A stretch of DNA of 24,635 bases from CAKSHC01 sp045631845 (GTDB taxonomy: Bacteria > Bacillota > Clostridia > Oscillospirales > UMGS1783): assembly GCA_045631845.1 (NCBI GenBank), contig JAZQVM010000058.1, positions 1-24,635 of the forward strand. The letters are read 5' to 3'. The position numbers were made by a program, and so were the translations under genes. How positions within the stretch are numbered: position 1 is the stretch's first letter; each line of letters opens with the position of its first letter. Below are positions 10,641 to 19,151 of the stretch, one piece after another. Under the pieces are notes generated by a model. It made no database searches. It was not told the origin of the DNA and worked only from the letters and a program-made list of their open reading frames with translations.

Positions 10641-10667
10641 AAAGTATAAAAATTGTCGGAGGGGCTC

Positions 10668-13600
10668 ATGATCCGTTTTTATTTGGGACATTTGGAAAAT
10701 CGGCAACGGTTATATCGGGAATTTGTCGAAGATGCCGACAGGGGACAACCCTGTCTGTTCTTGGTTCCCGAGCAGTTTACCGTGCACGCCGAGCATCGCC
10801 TGATGCAACTGCGCCCCCAAGGCTTCGGCGGTCGTGCCGAGGTGGTCAGTTTTAAACGGTTGGCCCGTCGGGTCATGATTGCCTGCGGCCGCAGTTTGAA
10901 CCGCCAACCCGATGCGGCCGCTTCGTCAGTGGTCATGCTTCGTGCCTTTATGAAACTGCGCGAGAGTCTGCAGTTTTATGCCTCGGCCCGTGTCACCCCC
11001 GGCTTTATCGCTCAACTGTGCCGCGCCGAAGAACAGATGCGCCGTTCCTGCATCTCCCCCGAAGAGCTGGAAACGGCGGCGCAATCGATGGGCGCCCGCC
11101 GTCAGAAATTAGAAGAACTGGCCCGCATCGTCGGCCAGTATCGAGCCATGATGGAAGAAAGCGCCTTTGCCCTCGATGAGCAGGAACAGGCGGCCGCCTT
11201 GCTGGAGGAAACCTCCGTCTTTAACGGCTACCGTATTTATGTGGACGGCTTTTATTATTTTTCCGCCGCTGAACTGGATCTGCTTTCCCGCCTGATGAAG
11301 CATAGCGATATTACCTTTGCCCTGCCTGCCGATGCCCGCCACGCCGAAGGGGAGAGGGAATCGGTCTTTGCCCGGCCCGCCAAAACGATGGCGCAATTGC
11401 GCCGTTTGGCCGATGGTTGCGGTGTGGCGGTTGAGGCGGTGCGCATCGATGAAGGGCAGGAGAATGAAGCATTGGCGCACCTGCGCCAGCACCTGTTCTT
11501 GCCGCAAGTAACCCCTTACGAAAAGGATACCGATGCCGTTTGCCTGCACGCCGCCGCTGATTGTTTTGATGAGGCTGAGCATGTGGCAGTCAATATTGCC
11601 CGTTTGCGCCGTCAAGGCTACCGTGACGGGGAGATTGCCGTACTGTGTCGGGACGAGAGCCAGTATAAGGGTGTGCTCGACAGTGTGCTGGAGATGCACG
11701 GCATCTCGGTCTTTACCGATAAGAGAACGCACATGGCGGTCAAGCCGTTGGCGTTGCTTTTGAGCACGGCGTTGGATATCTCGGCTGAGGATTTTACTAC
11801 CGAGGATGTGCTCACCCATATCAAAACGGGACTGACAGCGCTGGATGATGAAGCATTAGGCGCCATGCAGCGATATTGTGCCGTGTGGGAGCCTTTACCC
11901 GGTCAGTGGAAAAAGGATTTTACCGATCATCCCGACGGCTTTACCATGGAAATGACCGAGGATGCCGCTCGGCGATTAGCGGCCCTCAACGCCGATCGTC
12001 GGCGCATCATGGAGCCCATTCTTGAATTAAGACAAGCGCTACACGGCACGGTGGCCGATGTTTGCCGTGCCCTATATGCCTATATCGAGTCGGTGGGCGT
12101 GGCCGATCGGCTCAAAGAACAGACCGTACGGCTGGATGCACAGGGTGACCATGCACAGGCACAGGAATGTGAGCAGACATGGGAAATCATAGGCAAGGTA
12201 CTGGGTGCTTTGTATGAGGCGGCCGGTGATATGCCCACCGATCCCGATATCTTTCGCCAACTGTGGGCGTGTGCTTTGGCAGGATACGATATCGGTCGTA
12301 TCCCCACTTCTGTGGATGAGGTGCTGACCGGCCGTGTCGATCACGTACGTACCATCGGGCGGCGTGCCGTCTTTGTCATGGGTGTCAATGCCGGCAGTTT
12401 TCCCGCCCATGCCAATGAAAATGATCTGGTTAATGCCGGCGATCGGGACTGTCTGCACACGGCAGGTCTGAATTGGGAAGAAAATATGGCCGATGGGCGG
12501 GATGAATGGTTTTACGCCTATCTGGCGTTTGGCATGGCAACCGAGAAATTGTTTGTGTCTTATCATCAATTAACCGATACGCATGATCCGGCCATGGCTT
12601 CCGAATTTTTTGATCAGATACGGGCCCTATTCCCGCAGGTGACGGTTACTCACGGCCGTGACGGGGTGTGGGATTGCCCGTCGGCTTTTGATCAGCTGGT
12701 GTCGGGCGGATTCGCCGACGAAGGTTTGTTGAAGTTTTTTGACGAACACCCAACCTATCGGGATCGGCTGACCTTGGCCATGCGTGCCCGTGAGATTGGC
12801 AAGGCCGATGTCGCCCACTCGGCGGTGTTGGAAAAGCGGATACAGGGCGACGGGCTGGCGGTATCGCCCACCAGTCTGGATACGCTCACCGGATGCAAAT
12901 TCAAATATTTCTGTAAATATGTCTTGCGCCTCAAACCCTTGCAACGGGCCGAGATGTCGGGACGGGAACTGGGCACCTTTGTGCATGATATGATGGAAAA
13001 AGTGCTTGGCCAATATGCTAAAGAGAGCCAAACGCCCATCTGGGAAGATGATCGGGAGCGGGTATACGCCTTGATCGACGAGCGCATGAAAGACTATCTG
13101 CAGGGCTATTTCGGCGGCGGAGAACGGTCGGCACGCTTCCGCTACCTCTTTGCCCGTACCCGTGAGGCGGTGCATGAACTGATCGATAAACTCTGTGACG
13201 AGTTTTCCCAATCGGCCTTCCGTGCCGAGGACTTTGAACTGACCATCGGTCGTGACGGCGCGGTGTCCCCCATCCGTATCGAGTTTGAGGGGGGCAGTAT
13301 ACGGGTCGAGGGTACGATCGACCGTGTTGACAGTATGCAGACCGAAAACGGTCGTTTCCTGCGTATCGTAGACTATAAAACGGGACTCAAAAAGTTCGAT
13401 TTTGATGATATTTATAACGGATACGCCGCCCAAATGCTGCTCTATCTGTTCTCTTTGATGCAAAACGGCGGGGAGCGTTACGGGCTGGCCCTGCGGCCGG
13501 CGGGTGTGCTGTATTATCCCGCCAGACAGCAATTTTACAGCGTTTCGGCAGGTGAAGCCCCGCCGACCGACGGAGAATTGGAACTGCAATTGGCTCGCCA

Positions 13601-13967
13601 AGGCGCCCAAAACGGCCTGCTGATCAACGATGTGCAGGTCTTAACAGCCATGGAACGGGAGTTGCAGGGGCGGTTTATTGATGTCACCGTCGCCAAAGGC
13701 GATGCCCTGAAAGGCAATCTGATCTCCGAGCGTGGTTTTTCGGCTCTGCAAGAACATTTAGTGTCCTTATTGCAAAAACTGGGTCAGGAACTCTTGTCGG
13801 GCGATGTAACACCCATGCCCCTCTCCAAAGGCGGCGAAGATACCGCCTGCCAATATTGCGACTATGCGGCCGTCTGCTCCTTTGAGGCAGGCCGATCTTC
13901 GGTGCGTCGCTATGAGAAATACCGAGGCAGTGAATTGGAGCGAAAGGTGGTGGCGTGTGATGAGTGA
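10668..13967 (+). CDS. addB: ATP-dependent helicase/nuclease subunit B (AddB/RexB)
   Basis: AddB pairs with AddA to resect double-strand breaks and load RecA, the Gram-positive counterpart of RecBCD. From ATG 10668 (GGAGG five bases upstream) the product has 1099 residues; a TTG start at 10653 is in frame but poorly placed. The N-terminus IRFYLGHLENRQRLYREF aligns with the AddB start but lacks the Walker A lysine loop seen in Bacillus AddB. The four iron-sulfur cysteines are present: C743 (TGCKFKYFC), then C1061, C1064 and C1070 (CQYCDYAAVC), with the family spacing. The nuclease motif VDYKTG follows an EGTIDRVDS block. It overlaps addA by 8 bp. Confidence 0.93.
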   Translation: MIRFYLGHLENRQRLYREFVEDADRGQPCLFLVPEQFTVHAEHRLMQLRPQGFGGRAEVVSFKRLARRVMIACGRSLNRQPDAAASSVVMLRAFMKLRESLQFYASARVTPGFIAQLCRAEEQMRRSCISPEELETAAQSMGARRQKLEELARIVGQYRAMMEESAFALDEQEQAAALLEETSVFNGYRIYVDGFYYFSAAELDLLSRLMKHSDITFALPADARHAEGERESVFARPAKTMAQLRRLADGCGVAVEAVRIDEGQENEALAHLRQHLFLPQVTPYEKDTDAVCLHAAADCFDEAEHVAVNIARLRRQGYRDGEIAVLCRDESQYKGVLDSVLEMHGISVFTDKRTHMAVKPLALLLSTALDISAEDFTTEDVLTHIKTGLTALDDEALGAMQRYCAVWEPLPGQWKKDFTDHPDGFTMEMTEDAARRLAALNADRRRIMEPILELRQALHGTVADVCRALYAYIESVGVADRLKEQTVRLDAQGDHAQAQECEQTWEIIGKVLGALYEAAGDMPTDPDIFRQLWACALAGYDIGRIPTSVDEVLTGRVDHVRTIGRRAVFVMGVNAGSFPAHANENDLVNAGDRDCLHTAGLNWEENMADGRDEWFYAYLAFGMATEKLFVSYHQLTDTHDPAMASEFFDQIRALFPQVTVTHGRDGVWDCPSAFDQLVSGGFADEGLLKFFDEHPTYRDRLTLAMRAREIGKADVAHSAVLEKRIQGDGLAVSPTSLDTLTGCKFKYFCKYVLRLKPLQRAEMSGRELGTFVHDMMEKVLGQYAKESQTPIWEDDRERVYALIDERMKDYLQGYFGGGERSARFRYLFARTREAVHELIDKLCDEFSQSAFRAEDFELTIGRDGAVSPIRIEFEGGSIRVEGTIDRVDSMQTENGRFLRIVDYKTGLKKFDFDDIYNGYAAQMLLYLFSLMQNGGERYGLALRPAGVLYYPARQQFYSVSAGEAPPTDGELELQLARQGAQNGLLINDVQVLTAMERELQGRFIDVTVAKGDALKGNLISERGFSALQEHLVSLLQKLGQELLSGDVTPMPLSKGGEDTACQYCDYAAVCSFEAGRSSVRRYEKYRGSELERKVVACDE

Positions 13968-16900
13968 TCGGCAAAAATTTACCGTGGAAAAGCCCATCGT
14001 GGAGGGGCAGTTGACGCCCGAACAGGAACGTGCGGTCACAACCGATGGCGGCCGCCTGTTGCTTAGCGCCTCGGCCGGTTCGGGTAAAACCTCGGTACTC
14101 ACCCGCCGTGTCGTGGAAAAACTCAAAGCAGGCGTGCCGATACAGGAACTGCTGGTTGTTACCTTTACCAATGCCGCCGCCGCCGAAATGCGCAAGCGCA
14201 TCGGGGATGAACTGAAAAAAGAACGGGACAACGCCACCGATACCGAAATGCGCCGTCGGCTCAGCCGTCAGATCCTGGATCTGCCGCAGGCCCGCATCTG
14301 CACCATGGACGCCTTTTACGGCGAATTTGTGCGCCGGAATTTTCAGCAGTTGGATGTATCGCCCGATTTTCGGGTGGTACTGGGCCCCGAATATGACCTG
14401 CTCTGCCGCAGTACCATGCAGGGTGTCTTTGATGCGCTATATGAGGAAGAAAACGAAACCTTCTTGCGCTGTGTCGATGTCTTTTCGGGCGAGAGGAATG
14501 ATATCGGTTTCTATGAACAGATGCTGGAACTGATCCGTACGCTCGACAGTGAACCCTTCCCCGAACAAAAACTGGCACAGTTGCAGGCTATGTTTGAAGA
14601 ACAGGAGTTAGGGGATAGTCCGTGGTATCGGTATTTCTGCCAATACCTCAAAGAGGGCTTGGAGGAACTGCACCCCGTATTTGCCGAAATTGCCGAGTAT
14701 GCGACCGCGCATCGGGTCGAATTGGGTGACAAGATTGCCGATCAACGGCTGGAAGATCTGGCGCAGATGAATACCGCTTTGGCCGCCCTGCGGCAGGGGG
14801 TAATTCCGTCTTGCCCCGCCTTTGAACGGCTCTCACCCCTCAATCCTAAGCATCGCACCTACGAGTGGTATCGCCCCATCCATCCCAAAATCAAAGCGGC
14901 ACGGACACGGGTGGCGGCCTTGTATGAAAAACTGCATATCCCATCAAATGCCGCCTTTGCCAAGCAACAGCAGATGTGCGCCGACCTGACGGCAGGTATG
15001 CGGCTGGTGGCACAGCGATATTATCAGGCAGACCGTGCCGTCAAACGGCGCAAAAATATCCTTTCCTTTGCCGATGCTTCCCGCCTGACCTTATCTTTGC
15101 TGGTGAACGGGTACGATCCCGAAACCGATCGGGTGGAGATGAGTGACTATGCCGTATCTTATATCAGCGGCGAACTGGGTCCCCGCATTGAGGAAGTGCT
15201 GATCGACGAGTATCAGGATACCAACCTCCTGCAAAACCTCATCTTCCTCGCTCTTTCGGATAACGGAAAAAATCTGTTCTGTGTCGGCGATCTCAAACAG
15301 TCCATCTACCGCTTCCGCAAGGCGCGCCCCGACCTGTTTGCCGGACAGTTGCACCGCTTCTCGGAAGAGGAGTTTCCGCAGGTGCAGTTTCTAACCCGCA
15401 ATTTCCGCTCGGCTAAAGGTGTACTTGGCTTTGTTAATTTCTTCTTTTCCCTCATTATGAGTCGGGTGTCGGGCGGTGCCGATTACGACCATACCCAATG
15501 GGCGTATGTGGCCGGAAAATTCCCCGATGGGGATACCGATACCGAAATTTTACTGTGCGACGATAACGATATCGACTGGCAGGAGAGCGGCGATTACCGC
15601 CAAGGTCAAATGTGCGCCCAGCGCATCCAAGAACTGATGGCGGAAGGTCGTACGGTATGGGATGCCAAAACCAAAACTTCCCGCCCGCTCGATTATCGGG
15701 ATATTGTCATTTTGATGCGAGCCGCCAAGGGTCATGCCGATGCCGTGGTTAAAGCCCTGACCGATGCGGGCATCCCTGCCTATTCAGCCAAAGCCAAAAG
15801 TTATTTTGATCGGTACGAGGTCAAATTTGTCCTGTCCTTCCTGCGTGCGGTGGATAATCCGTATTTGGATATTCCTATGGCCGCCGCTCTGCGAAGCCCC
15901 ATTTTCTGCTTCTCGGCACAGGAACTGTGCGACCTGCGTGAGCAGGGGAAAGGTTGCCTGTATGATTGTCTTGGTCAAAGCAACGAGCCAAAAGCCAAGC
16001 AGGCCAAGGCGGTGATTGACCGTTACCGTACCCGCTCGGGTGCCGAGCCGGTCTATCGCTTAATATGGGATCTGTATGGCGAGTTTTCCCTCTTTGCCGC
16101 CGTCGGCGCCATGGCCGATGCTCCTTCCCGTCAGGAAAATTTGCGGCTGATCTACCGCCATGCACGGGACTATGAAAACAGTTCCTTGCGTGGATTATAC
16201 GGCTTTTTATGTTATATGGAACGGGTCGAGGAGCAATTGCGTAACGCCGAGGGTGCCAATCCCGCTCCCGCCGCTCCGCACGTCACGGTATCCACCATCC
16301 ATGCCGTAAAGGGCTTAGAGTATCCTTATGTCTTTGTACTGCACATGGAGAGTGCGGCGGTGCCGTCGATGAGCAGTCGCAGCCGCATGGCTTATTCGGA
16401 TGAGTACGGATTGGGGTTGCGGATTAAGGATCGAGAGCGGCGCATGGTGTATGACACCTTTGCCCGTTCGGCCGTCTTGTCGGCTAACCGTGAGGAAGAA
16501 ATGGCCGAAATGTTGCGCCTGTTGTATGTAGCCTTTACCCGTGCCAAGGAAAAACTGTTCCTAGTCGGCAGCATCGGGATACAGGATCGGGAAACGGCAA
16601 AGGGAACAACCAAGGGTCGCCTGCCCGTATTTCTGTCACAAGCACTGGCGTTGGTCGGTCACGGAACAATCGGTCCCCGTCTGGTACAGTCCTGTGCTTC
16701 GCCGCTGGAGTTGATCCTGCTGGCCGCCCTGCGTCATCCCGCAGGCTTGGACTTTGCCGAACAAATCGGGGTCGAGGTGCCCGAAGGTATCTTCCCCGAT
16801 ACCGATCGGTTGGAGCGTAGTGTCCTGACGGAACCCTTGGGGGATCGTCACGGTATCTTCGGGCTGAATATTCGCATTATCGACCCGATTCCCGATTATG

Positions 16901-17607
16901 CCGTACAAACATCGCAGGCGCAGGCACAGATGGATATGGAACAACTCCATCCCATTCTGTCTTATCAATACCCGTTGGAGAAACTCAAAGCCGTACCTGC
17001 TAAGGTATCGGTTTCCGATCTGAAGGGACTGCGGGATATGGATGACGATGCGGGACTGATGCTGGATCGGCAGATCAATTACGATAAACCCGCTTTTCTG
17101 TGTCAGGGCTTAACGGCCGCCGAACGGGGAACGGCCACCCATAAATTCATGCAGTTTATCACCTTTGACGATACGCCTTTACTGCTGTTGCGCGAGCGAA
17201 TGGTGCGAAACGGTACCCTAAGTCAAGCCGAAGGCGAAGCGTTGGATCTGGAGCAGATCGAGTGCTTCCGCCAAAGCGATCTGGCACGGCGCATTGCCGC
17301 CTCGGCTTATGTGGAACGAGAGTATCGGTTCTTGTCGCAGGTGTCGGTCGGGCAATATGATCCCTCATTGGCTGATAGCACGCAAACCGTTATGCTCCAA
17401 GGTGTCATTGACCTGTTCTTCGAGGAGAATAACGGCATTACCTTGGTCGACTATAAGACCGATCGAAACAGCGACGAAACCTATTATCAACAGCGGTATG
17501 CTCTGCAGCTGCGCCTGTATGCCCAAGCATTGGAAAAATTGCTGGATAAGCCGGTAAAACGCTGTGTGATTTATGCTCTTTCCTGTCAAAAGGAAATTGA
17601 TGTGTAA
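13960..17607 (+). CDS. addA: ATP-dependent helicase/nuclease subunit A (AddA/RexA)
   Basis: AddA is the UvrD-like 3'-5' helicase and nuclease subunit of AddAB. The 1215-residue product shows all superfamily 1 motifs: SASAGSGKTSVL (Walker A, ~36-47), VVTFTNAAAAEMRKRI (Ia), LIDEYQDTNLL (II), CVGDLKQSIYRFRKA (III), LTRNFRS (IV), STIHAVKGLEYPYV (V) and LLYVAFTRAKEKL (VI). The C-terminal RecB-type nuclease has RGTATHKFMQF (~1056) and GVIDLFFEENN followed by LVDYKTD. The frame is open further upstream, but ATG at 13960 has AAAGGTGG nine bases before it, inside addB, and gives the normal N-terminus. The 8-bp overlap with addB implies coupled synthesis of the two subunits. Confidence 0.97.
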   Translation: MSDRQKFTVEKPIVEGQLTPEQERAVTTDGGRLLLSASAGSGKTSVLTRRVVEKLKAGVPIQELLVVTFTNAAAAEMRKRIGDELKKERDNATDTEMRRRLSRQILDLPQARICTMDAFYGEFVRRNFQQLDVSPDFRVVLGPEYDLLCRSTMQGVFDALYEEENETFLRCVDVFSGERNDIGFYEQMLELIRTLDSEPFPEQKLAQLQAMFEEQELGDSPWYRYFCQYLKEGLEELHPVFAEIAEYATAHRVELGDKIADQRLEDLAQMNTALAALRQGVIPSCPAFERLSPLNPKHRTYEWYRPIHPKIKAARTRVAALYEKLHIPSNAAFAKQQQMCADLTAGMRLVAQRYYQADRAVKRRKNILSFADASRLTLSLLVNGYDPETDRVEMSDYAVSYISGELGPRIEEVLIDEYQDTNLLQNLIFLALSDNGKNLFCVGDLKQSIYRFRKARPDLFAGQLHRFSEEEFPQVQFLTRNFRSAKGVLGFVNFFFSLIMSRVSGGADYDHTQWAYVAGKFPDGDTDTEILLCDDNDIDWQESGDYRQGQMCAQRIQELMAEGRTVWDAKTKTSRPLDYRDIVILMRAAKGHADAVVKALTDAGIPAYSAKAKSYFDRYEVKFVLSFLRAVDNPYLDIPMAAALRSPIFCFSAQELCDLREQGKGCLYDCLGQSNEPKAKQAKAVIDRYRTRSGAEPVYRLIWDLYGEFSLFAAVGAMADAPSRQENLRLIYRHARDYENSSLRGLYGFLCYMERVEEQLRNAEGANPAPAAPHVTVSTIHAVKGLEYPYVFVLHMESAAVPSMSSRSRMAYSDEYGLGLRIKDRERRMVYDTFARSAVLSANREEEMAEMLRLLYVAFTRAKEKLFLVGSIGIQDRETAKGTTKGRLPVFLSQALALVGHGTIGPRLVQSCASPLELILLAALRHPAGLDFAEQIGVEVPEGIFPDTDRLERSVLTEPLGDRHGIFGLNIRIIDPIPDYAVQTSQAQAQMDMEQLHPILSYQYPLEKLKAVPAKVSVSDLKGLRDMDDDAGLMLDRQINYDKPAFLCQGLTAAERGTATHKFMQFITFDDTPLLLLRERMVRNGTLSQAEGEALDLEQIECFRQSDLARRIAASAYVEREYRFLSQVSVGQYDPSLADSTQTVMLQGVIDLFFEENNGITLVDYKTDRNSDETYYQQRYALQLRLYAQALEKLLDKPVKRCVIYALSCQKEIDV

Positions 17608-17623
17608 TTTTTGAAAAAAGTTC

Positions 17624-17652
17624 TTGCATTTTTGTTTCAAATCGTGTAGAAT
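17624..17652 (+). promoter_or_regulatory. Promoter of tRNA-Ser
   Basis: TTGCAT (17624-17629) and TAGAAT (17647-17652) are separated by 17 bp. They sit directly after addA and 21 bp before the tRNA 5' end. Confidence 0.6.
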
Positions 17653-17673
17653 AAGCGTTGGACAGTTCCATTC

Positions 17674-17765
17674 GGAGAGATGGCTGAGCTGGTCTAAGGC
17701 GCACGACTGGAAATCGTGTAAGGACTTAAACTCCTTCAAGGGTTCGAATCCCTTTCTCTCCGCCA
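17674..17765 (+). tRNA. tRNA-Ser (anticodon GGA)
   Basis: This is a 92-nt class II tRNA with encoded CCA. The acceptor GGAGAGA (17674-17680) pairs with TCTCTCC (17755-17761), the discriminator is G, and CCA is at 17763-17765. The anticodon stem CACGA/TCGTG holds loop CTGGAAA with anticodon GGA at 17709-17711, reading UCC/UCU. The long variable arm and the T-loop GGTTCGAATCC are typical of tRNA-Ser. Protein-like frames on either strand here are spurious. Confidence 0.97.
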
Positions 17766-17804
17766 TGCAAAACAGACACCCCATTTGGGGTGTCTGTTTT
17801 GCAT
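17765..17804 (+). terminator. Intrinsic terminator of tRNA-Ser
   Basis: A perfect 18-bp inverted repeat (17765-17782 with 17787-17804) carries a 4-nt loop. Its descending arm contains TTTT right after the GC-rich part. It begins at the last base of the tRNA CCA end. The T-run is short, but the stem is very stable. Confidence 0.8.
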
Positions 17805-17810
17805 TCTATC

Positions 17811-17909
17811 GAAGAAAGGGATTCGAAGGGTCGGTAGTGAATGACAGTCCGGTGGACTGTCAGAGCCGACCCCGGCCCGAGCCGCAGCGAGGGCGAATCC
17901 CTTTCTCGA
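17811..17909. repeat. Branched palindromic element bounded by inverted copies of the tRNA-Ser 3' tail
   Basis: The outer arms GAAAGGGATTCG (17814-17825) and CGAATCCCTTTC (17894-17905) are perfect 12-bp inverted repeats. The right copy, 17894-17907, equals 14 nt of the tRNA-Ser T-arm/acceptor tail (17745-17758). Inside, GGGTCGG (17828-17834) pairs with CCGACCC (17866-17872), and TGACAGTCC (17842-17850) pairs with GGACTGTCA (17854-17862) around a GGT loop. A small CGGC/GCCG hairpin follows. The result is a branched fold of about 100 nt. It has no credible coding capacity, and its function is unknown to me. Confidence 0.75.
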
Positions 17910-18034
17910 CCATACGCCAAGGGCGGTCGACGGCATCGGAGTGCGCAGCGCATCCCTTTCTCCGCAGATCTGCATTTTACTTCCGACTACAGGCAAGATG
18001 AAGCCTTACCGCAGCGAGGGCGCATCCCTTTCTC
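17881..18034 (+). repeat. Degenerate direct repeats of the tRNA-Ser 3' tail
   Basis: The 11-mer ATCCCTTTCTC, found in the tRNA tail at 17748-17758, recurs at 17897-17907, 17952-17962 and 18024-18034. Two copies carry the same longer upstream extension: 17882-17907 and 18009-18034 match over 26 nt with a single difference. The middle copy has the shorter lead-in GCAGCGC and is followed by CGC, as in the tRNA. The spacers hold a small CGACC/GGTCG hairpin (17907-17929) and the palindrome GCAGATCTGC (17964-17973). Between the tRNA terminator and the next gene this is all I see. Confidence 0.7.
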
Positions 18035-18044
18035 TTTTATTCAC

Positions 18045-18073
18045 TTGCAAATGCACCTCAAATATGATATGCT
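18045..18073 (+). promoter_or_regulatory. Putative promoter of the DUF4432 gene
   Basis: TTGCAA (18045-18050) and TATGCT (18068-18073) are separated by 17 bp, just past the last tRNA-tail repeat. If it is used, ATGs at 18051 and 18069 are excluded as starts for the next gene. Confidence 0.5.
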
Positions 18074-18092
18074 AAATACAAAACCACCACGA

Positions 18093-19061
18093 ATGGAGAA
18101 CATCACGGATCGTTATATTGGACAAGACCTGCAGGTGCGGGGCGCCGAATTATACACCTTAGAAGATGGCATGGGAAAAGGCATGCGTATGCTCTATGTG
18201 CGAAACGGATTAGGGCTGGAAGCGTGGATCTCCCTCGATCGGGCGGGTGACCTGTCAAGGGTATCCTTTATGGGACAGAATATGGGTTGGTTTTCTCCCT
18301 GCGGCTATGTCGCCCCCGAACACTACGGCGCCGTAGGTTTCGCCCGCTCCTTTACCGCCGGCTTCTGCTACACGGTAGGTCTGGATAATGCCGGCCGTGT
18401 CTGCGAGGATGAGGGCGAAGTGCTGCCCCAGCACGGTACACTGGCCATGAAAGCCGCCACCTTGCTTAGTCGTGAAGAAGACGAAACGGGGCTGACGGTG
18501 AAACTGCAGATCGTCGATCGAGTCATGTTCGGCCGCAAATTGGTGCTTTACCGCACCTATCGTTTCTCCTATACCGAGAATACCATCACCCTCGACGATA
18601 CCGTGAAAAACCAAGGCGATACCGAATCCCCCTGTCTGGTCATGTACCATTGCAATATGGGTTATCCTTTGGTGGATGAATCGAGTGTGCTAACCGTTCC
18701 GTATTCCACAATACGAGGCTATACCGACAATGCCACCGAGCATATCGACACCGCCCTGCAAATGGAAAAGCCGCAGGATGGGTACGTCGAACGGTGCTAT
18801 GAATATGATCTGACCGAGCCCTGTGTCGATCTGTATAATCCCAATATCGGCATCGGCATGACCATGACCTTCGATAAAAAGGAAATGCCGCGCTTTACCG
18901 AGTGGAAAATGATGGGCAAGCACGACTATGTACTCGGTCTCGAGCCGGGCAACTGCATCCCACAGGGCCGTGACGCCATGCGCAAGGCCGGTGTTATGCC
19001 CACCGTCGCCCCCGACGGCGAAAGCCACACCGCCCTGACCTTTACATTCTATCAGAAATAA
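18093..19061 (+). CDS. DUF4432 / aldose 1-epimerase-like protein
   Basis: The product, about 322 residues, resembles the DUF4432 branch of the galactose-mutarotase-like fold: a beta-rich protein expected to bind a sugar ring, with no proven reaction for this branch. The blocks LGLEAWISLDRAGDLSRVSF, GWFSPCGYVAPEHYG, YHCNMGYPLVDE and a C-terminal LGLEPGNCIPQGRD fit that family. The frame is open back to 17841, but that part only translates the tRNA-tail repeats. I chose ATG 18093 because it lies just past the putative promoter. No clear Shine-Dalgarno precedes it, so the start is uncertain. It is a single-gene unit closed by a terminator, with no sugar genes next to it. Confidence 0.75.
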   Translation: MENITDRYIGQDLQVRGAELYTLEDGMGKGMRMLYVRNGLGLEAWISLDRAGDLSRVSFMGQNMGWFSPCGYVAPEHYGAVGFARSFTAGFCYTVGLDNAGRVCEDEGEVLPQHGTLAMKAATLLSREEDETGLTVKLQIVDRVMFGRKLVLYRTYRFSYTENTITLDDTVKNQGDTESPCLVMYHCNMGYPLVDESSVLTVPYSTIRGYTDNATEHIDTALQMEKPQDGYVERCYEYDLTEPCVDLYNPNIGIGMTMTFDKKEMPRFTEWKMMGKHDYVLGLEPGNCIPQGRDAMRKAGVMPTVAPDGESHTALTFTFYQK

Positions 19062-19062
19062 G

Positions 19063-19092
19063 AAAAAACCGATCCGTCAGGATCGGTTTTTT
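19063..19092 (+). terminator. Intrinsic terminator of the DUF4432 gene
   Basis: A perfect stem of 13 bp (19063-19075 with 19080-19092) has a GTCA loop, an A-run on the left and six Ts on the right, starting right after the stop codon. Confidence 0.9.
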
Positions 19093-19151
19093 ATTGGCTT
19101 GTATCCTGTTTACCACATAGCCTTGTAAAGTGGCCGATAAGTTTGATTTCA

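Noticed and set aside
10653..10667. TTG start for addB five codons upstream
   Set aside because: It would place the GGAGG inside the coding region. ATG 10668 has that site at normal spacing.
12627..13610. 327-codon minus-strand open frame inside addB
   Set aside because: It is antisense to conserved AddB motifs, including the nuclease motif, with no start signals of its own.
17365..17996. Minus-strand frames reading ERKGFEPL and RERDSNP
   Set aside because: These are translations of the antisense of tRNA-Ser and its tail repeats, a known source of false protein calls.
17624..18001. Plus-strand frame across tRNA-Ser and the repeats
   Set aside because: It runs through a tRNA, a terminator and palindromic repeats. 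No ribosome site is visible.
17881..18034. Repeats considered as a CRISPR array
   Set aside because: Copies are few, unequal in length, unevenly spaced and match a tRNA tail; no cas genes are present.
17748..18034. Repeats considered as attL/attR of a resident island
   Set aside because: The interval between copies is under 150 bp and contains no integrase or cargo, so no element is present now.
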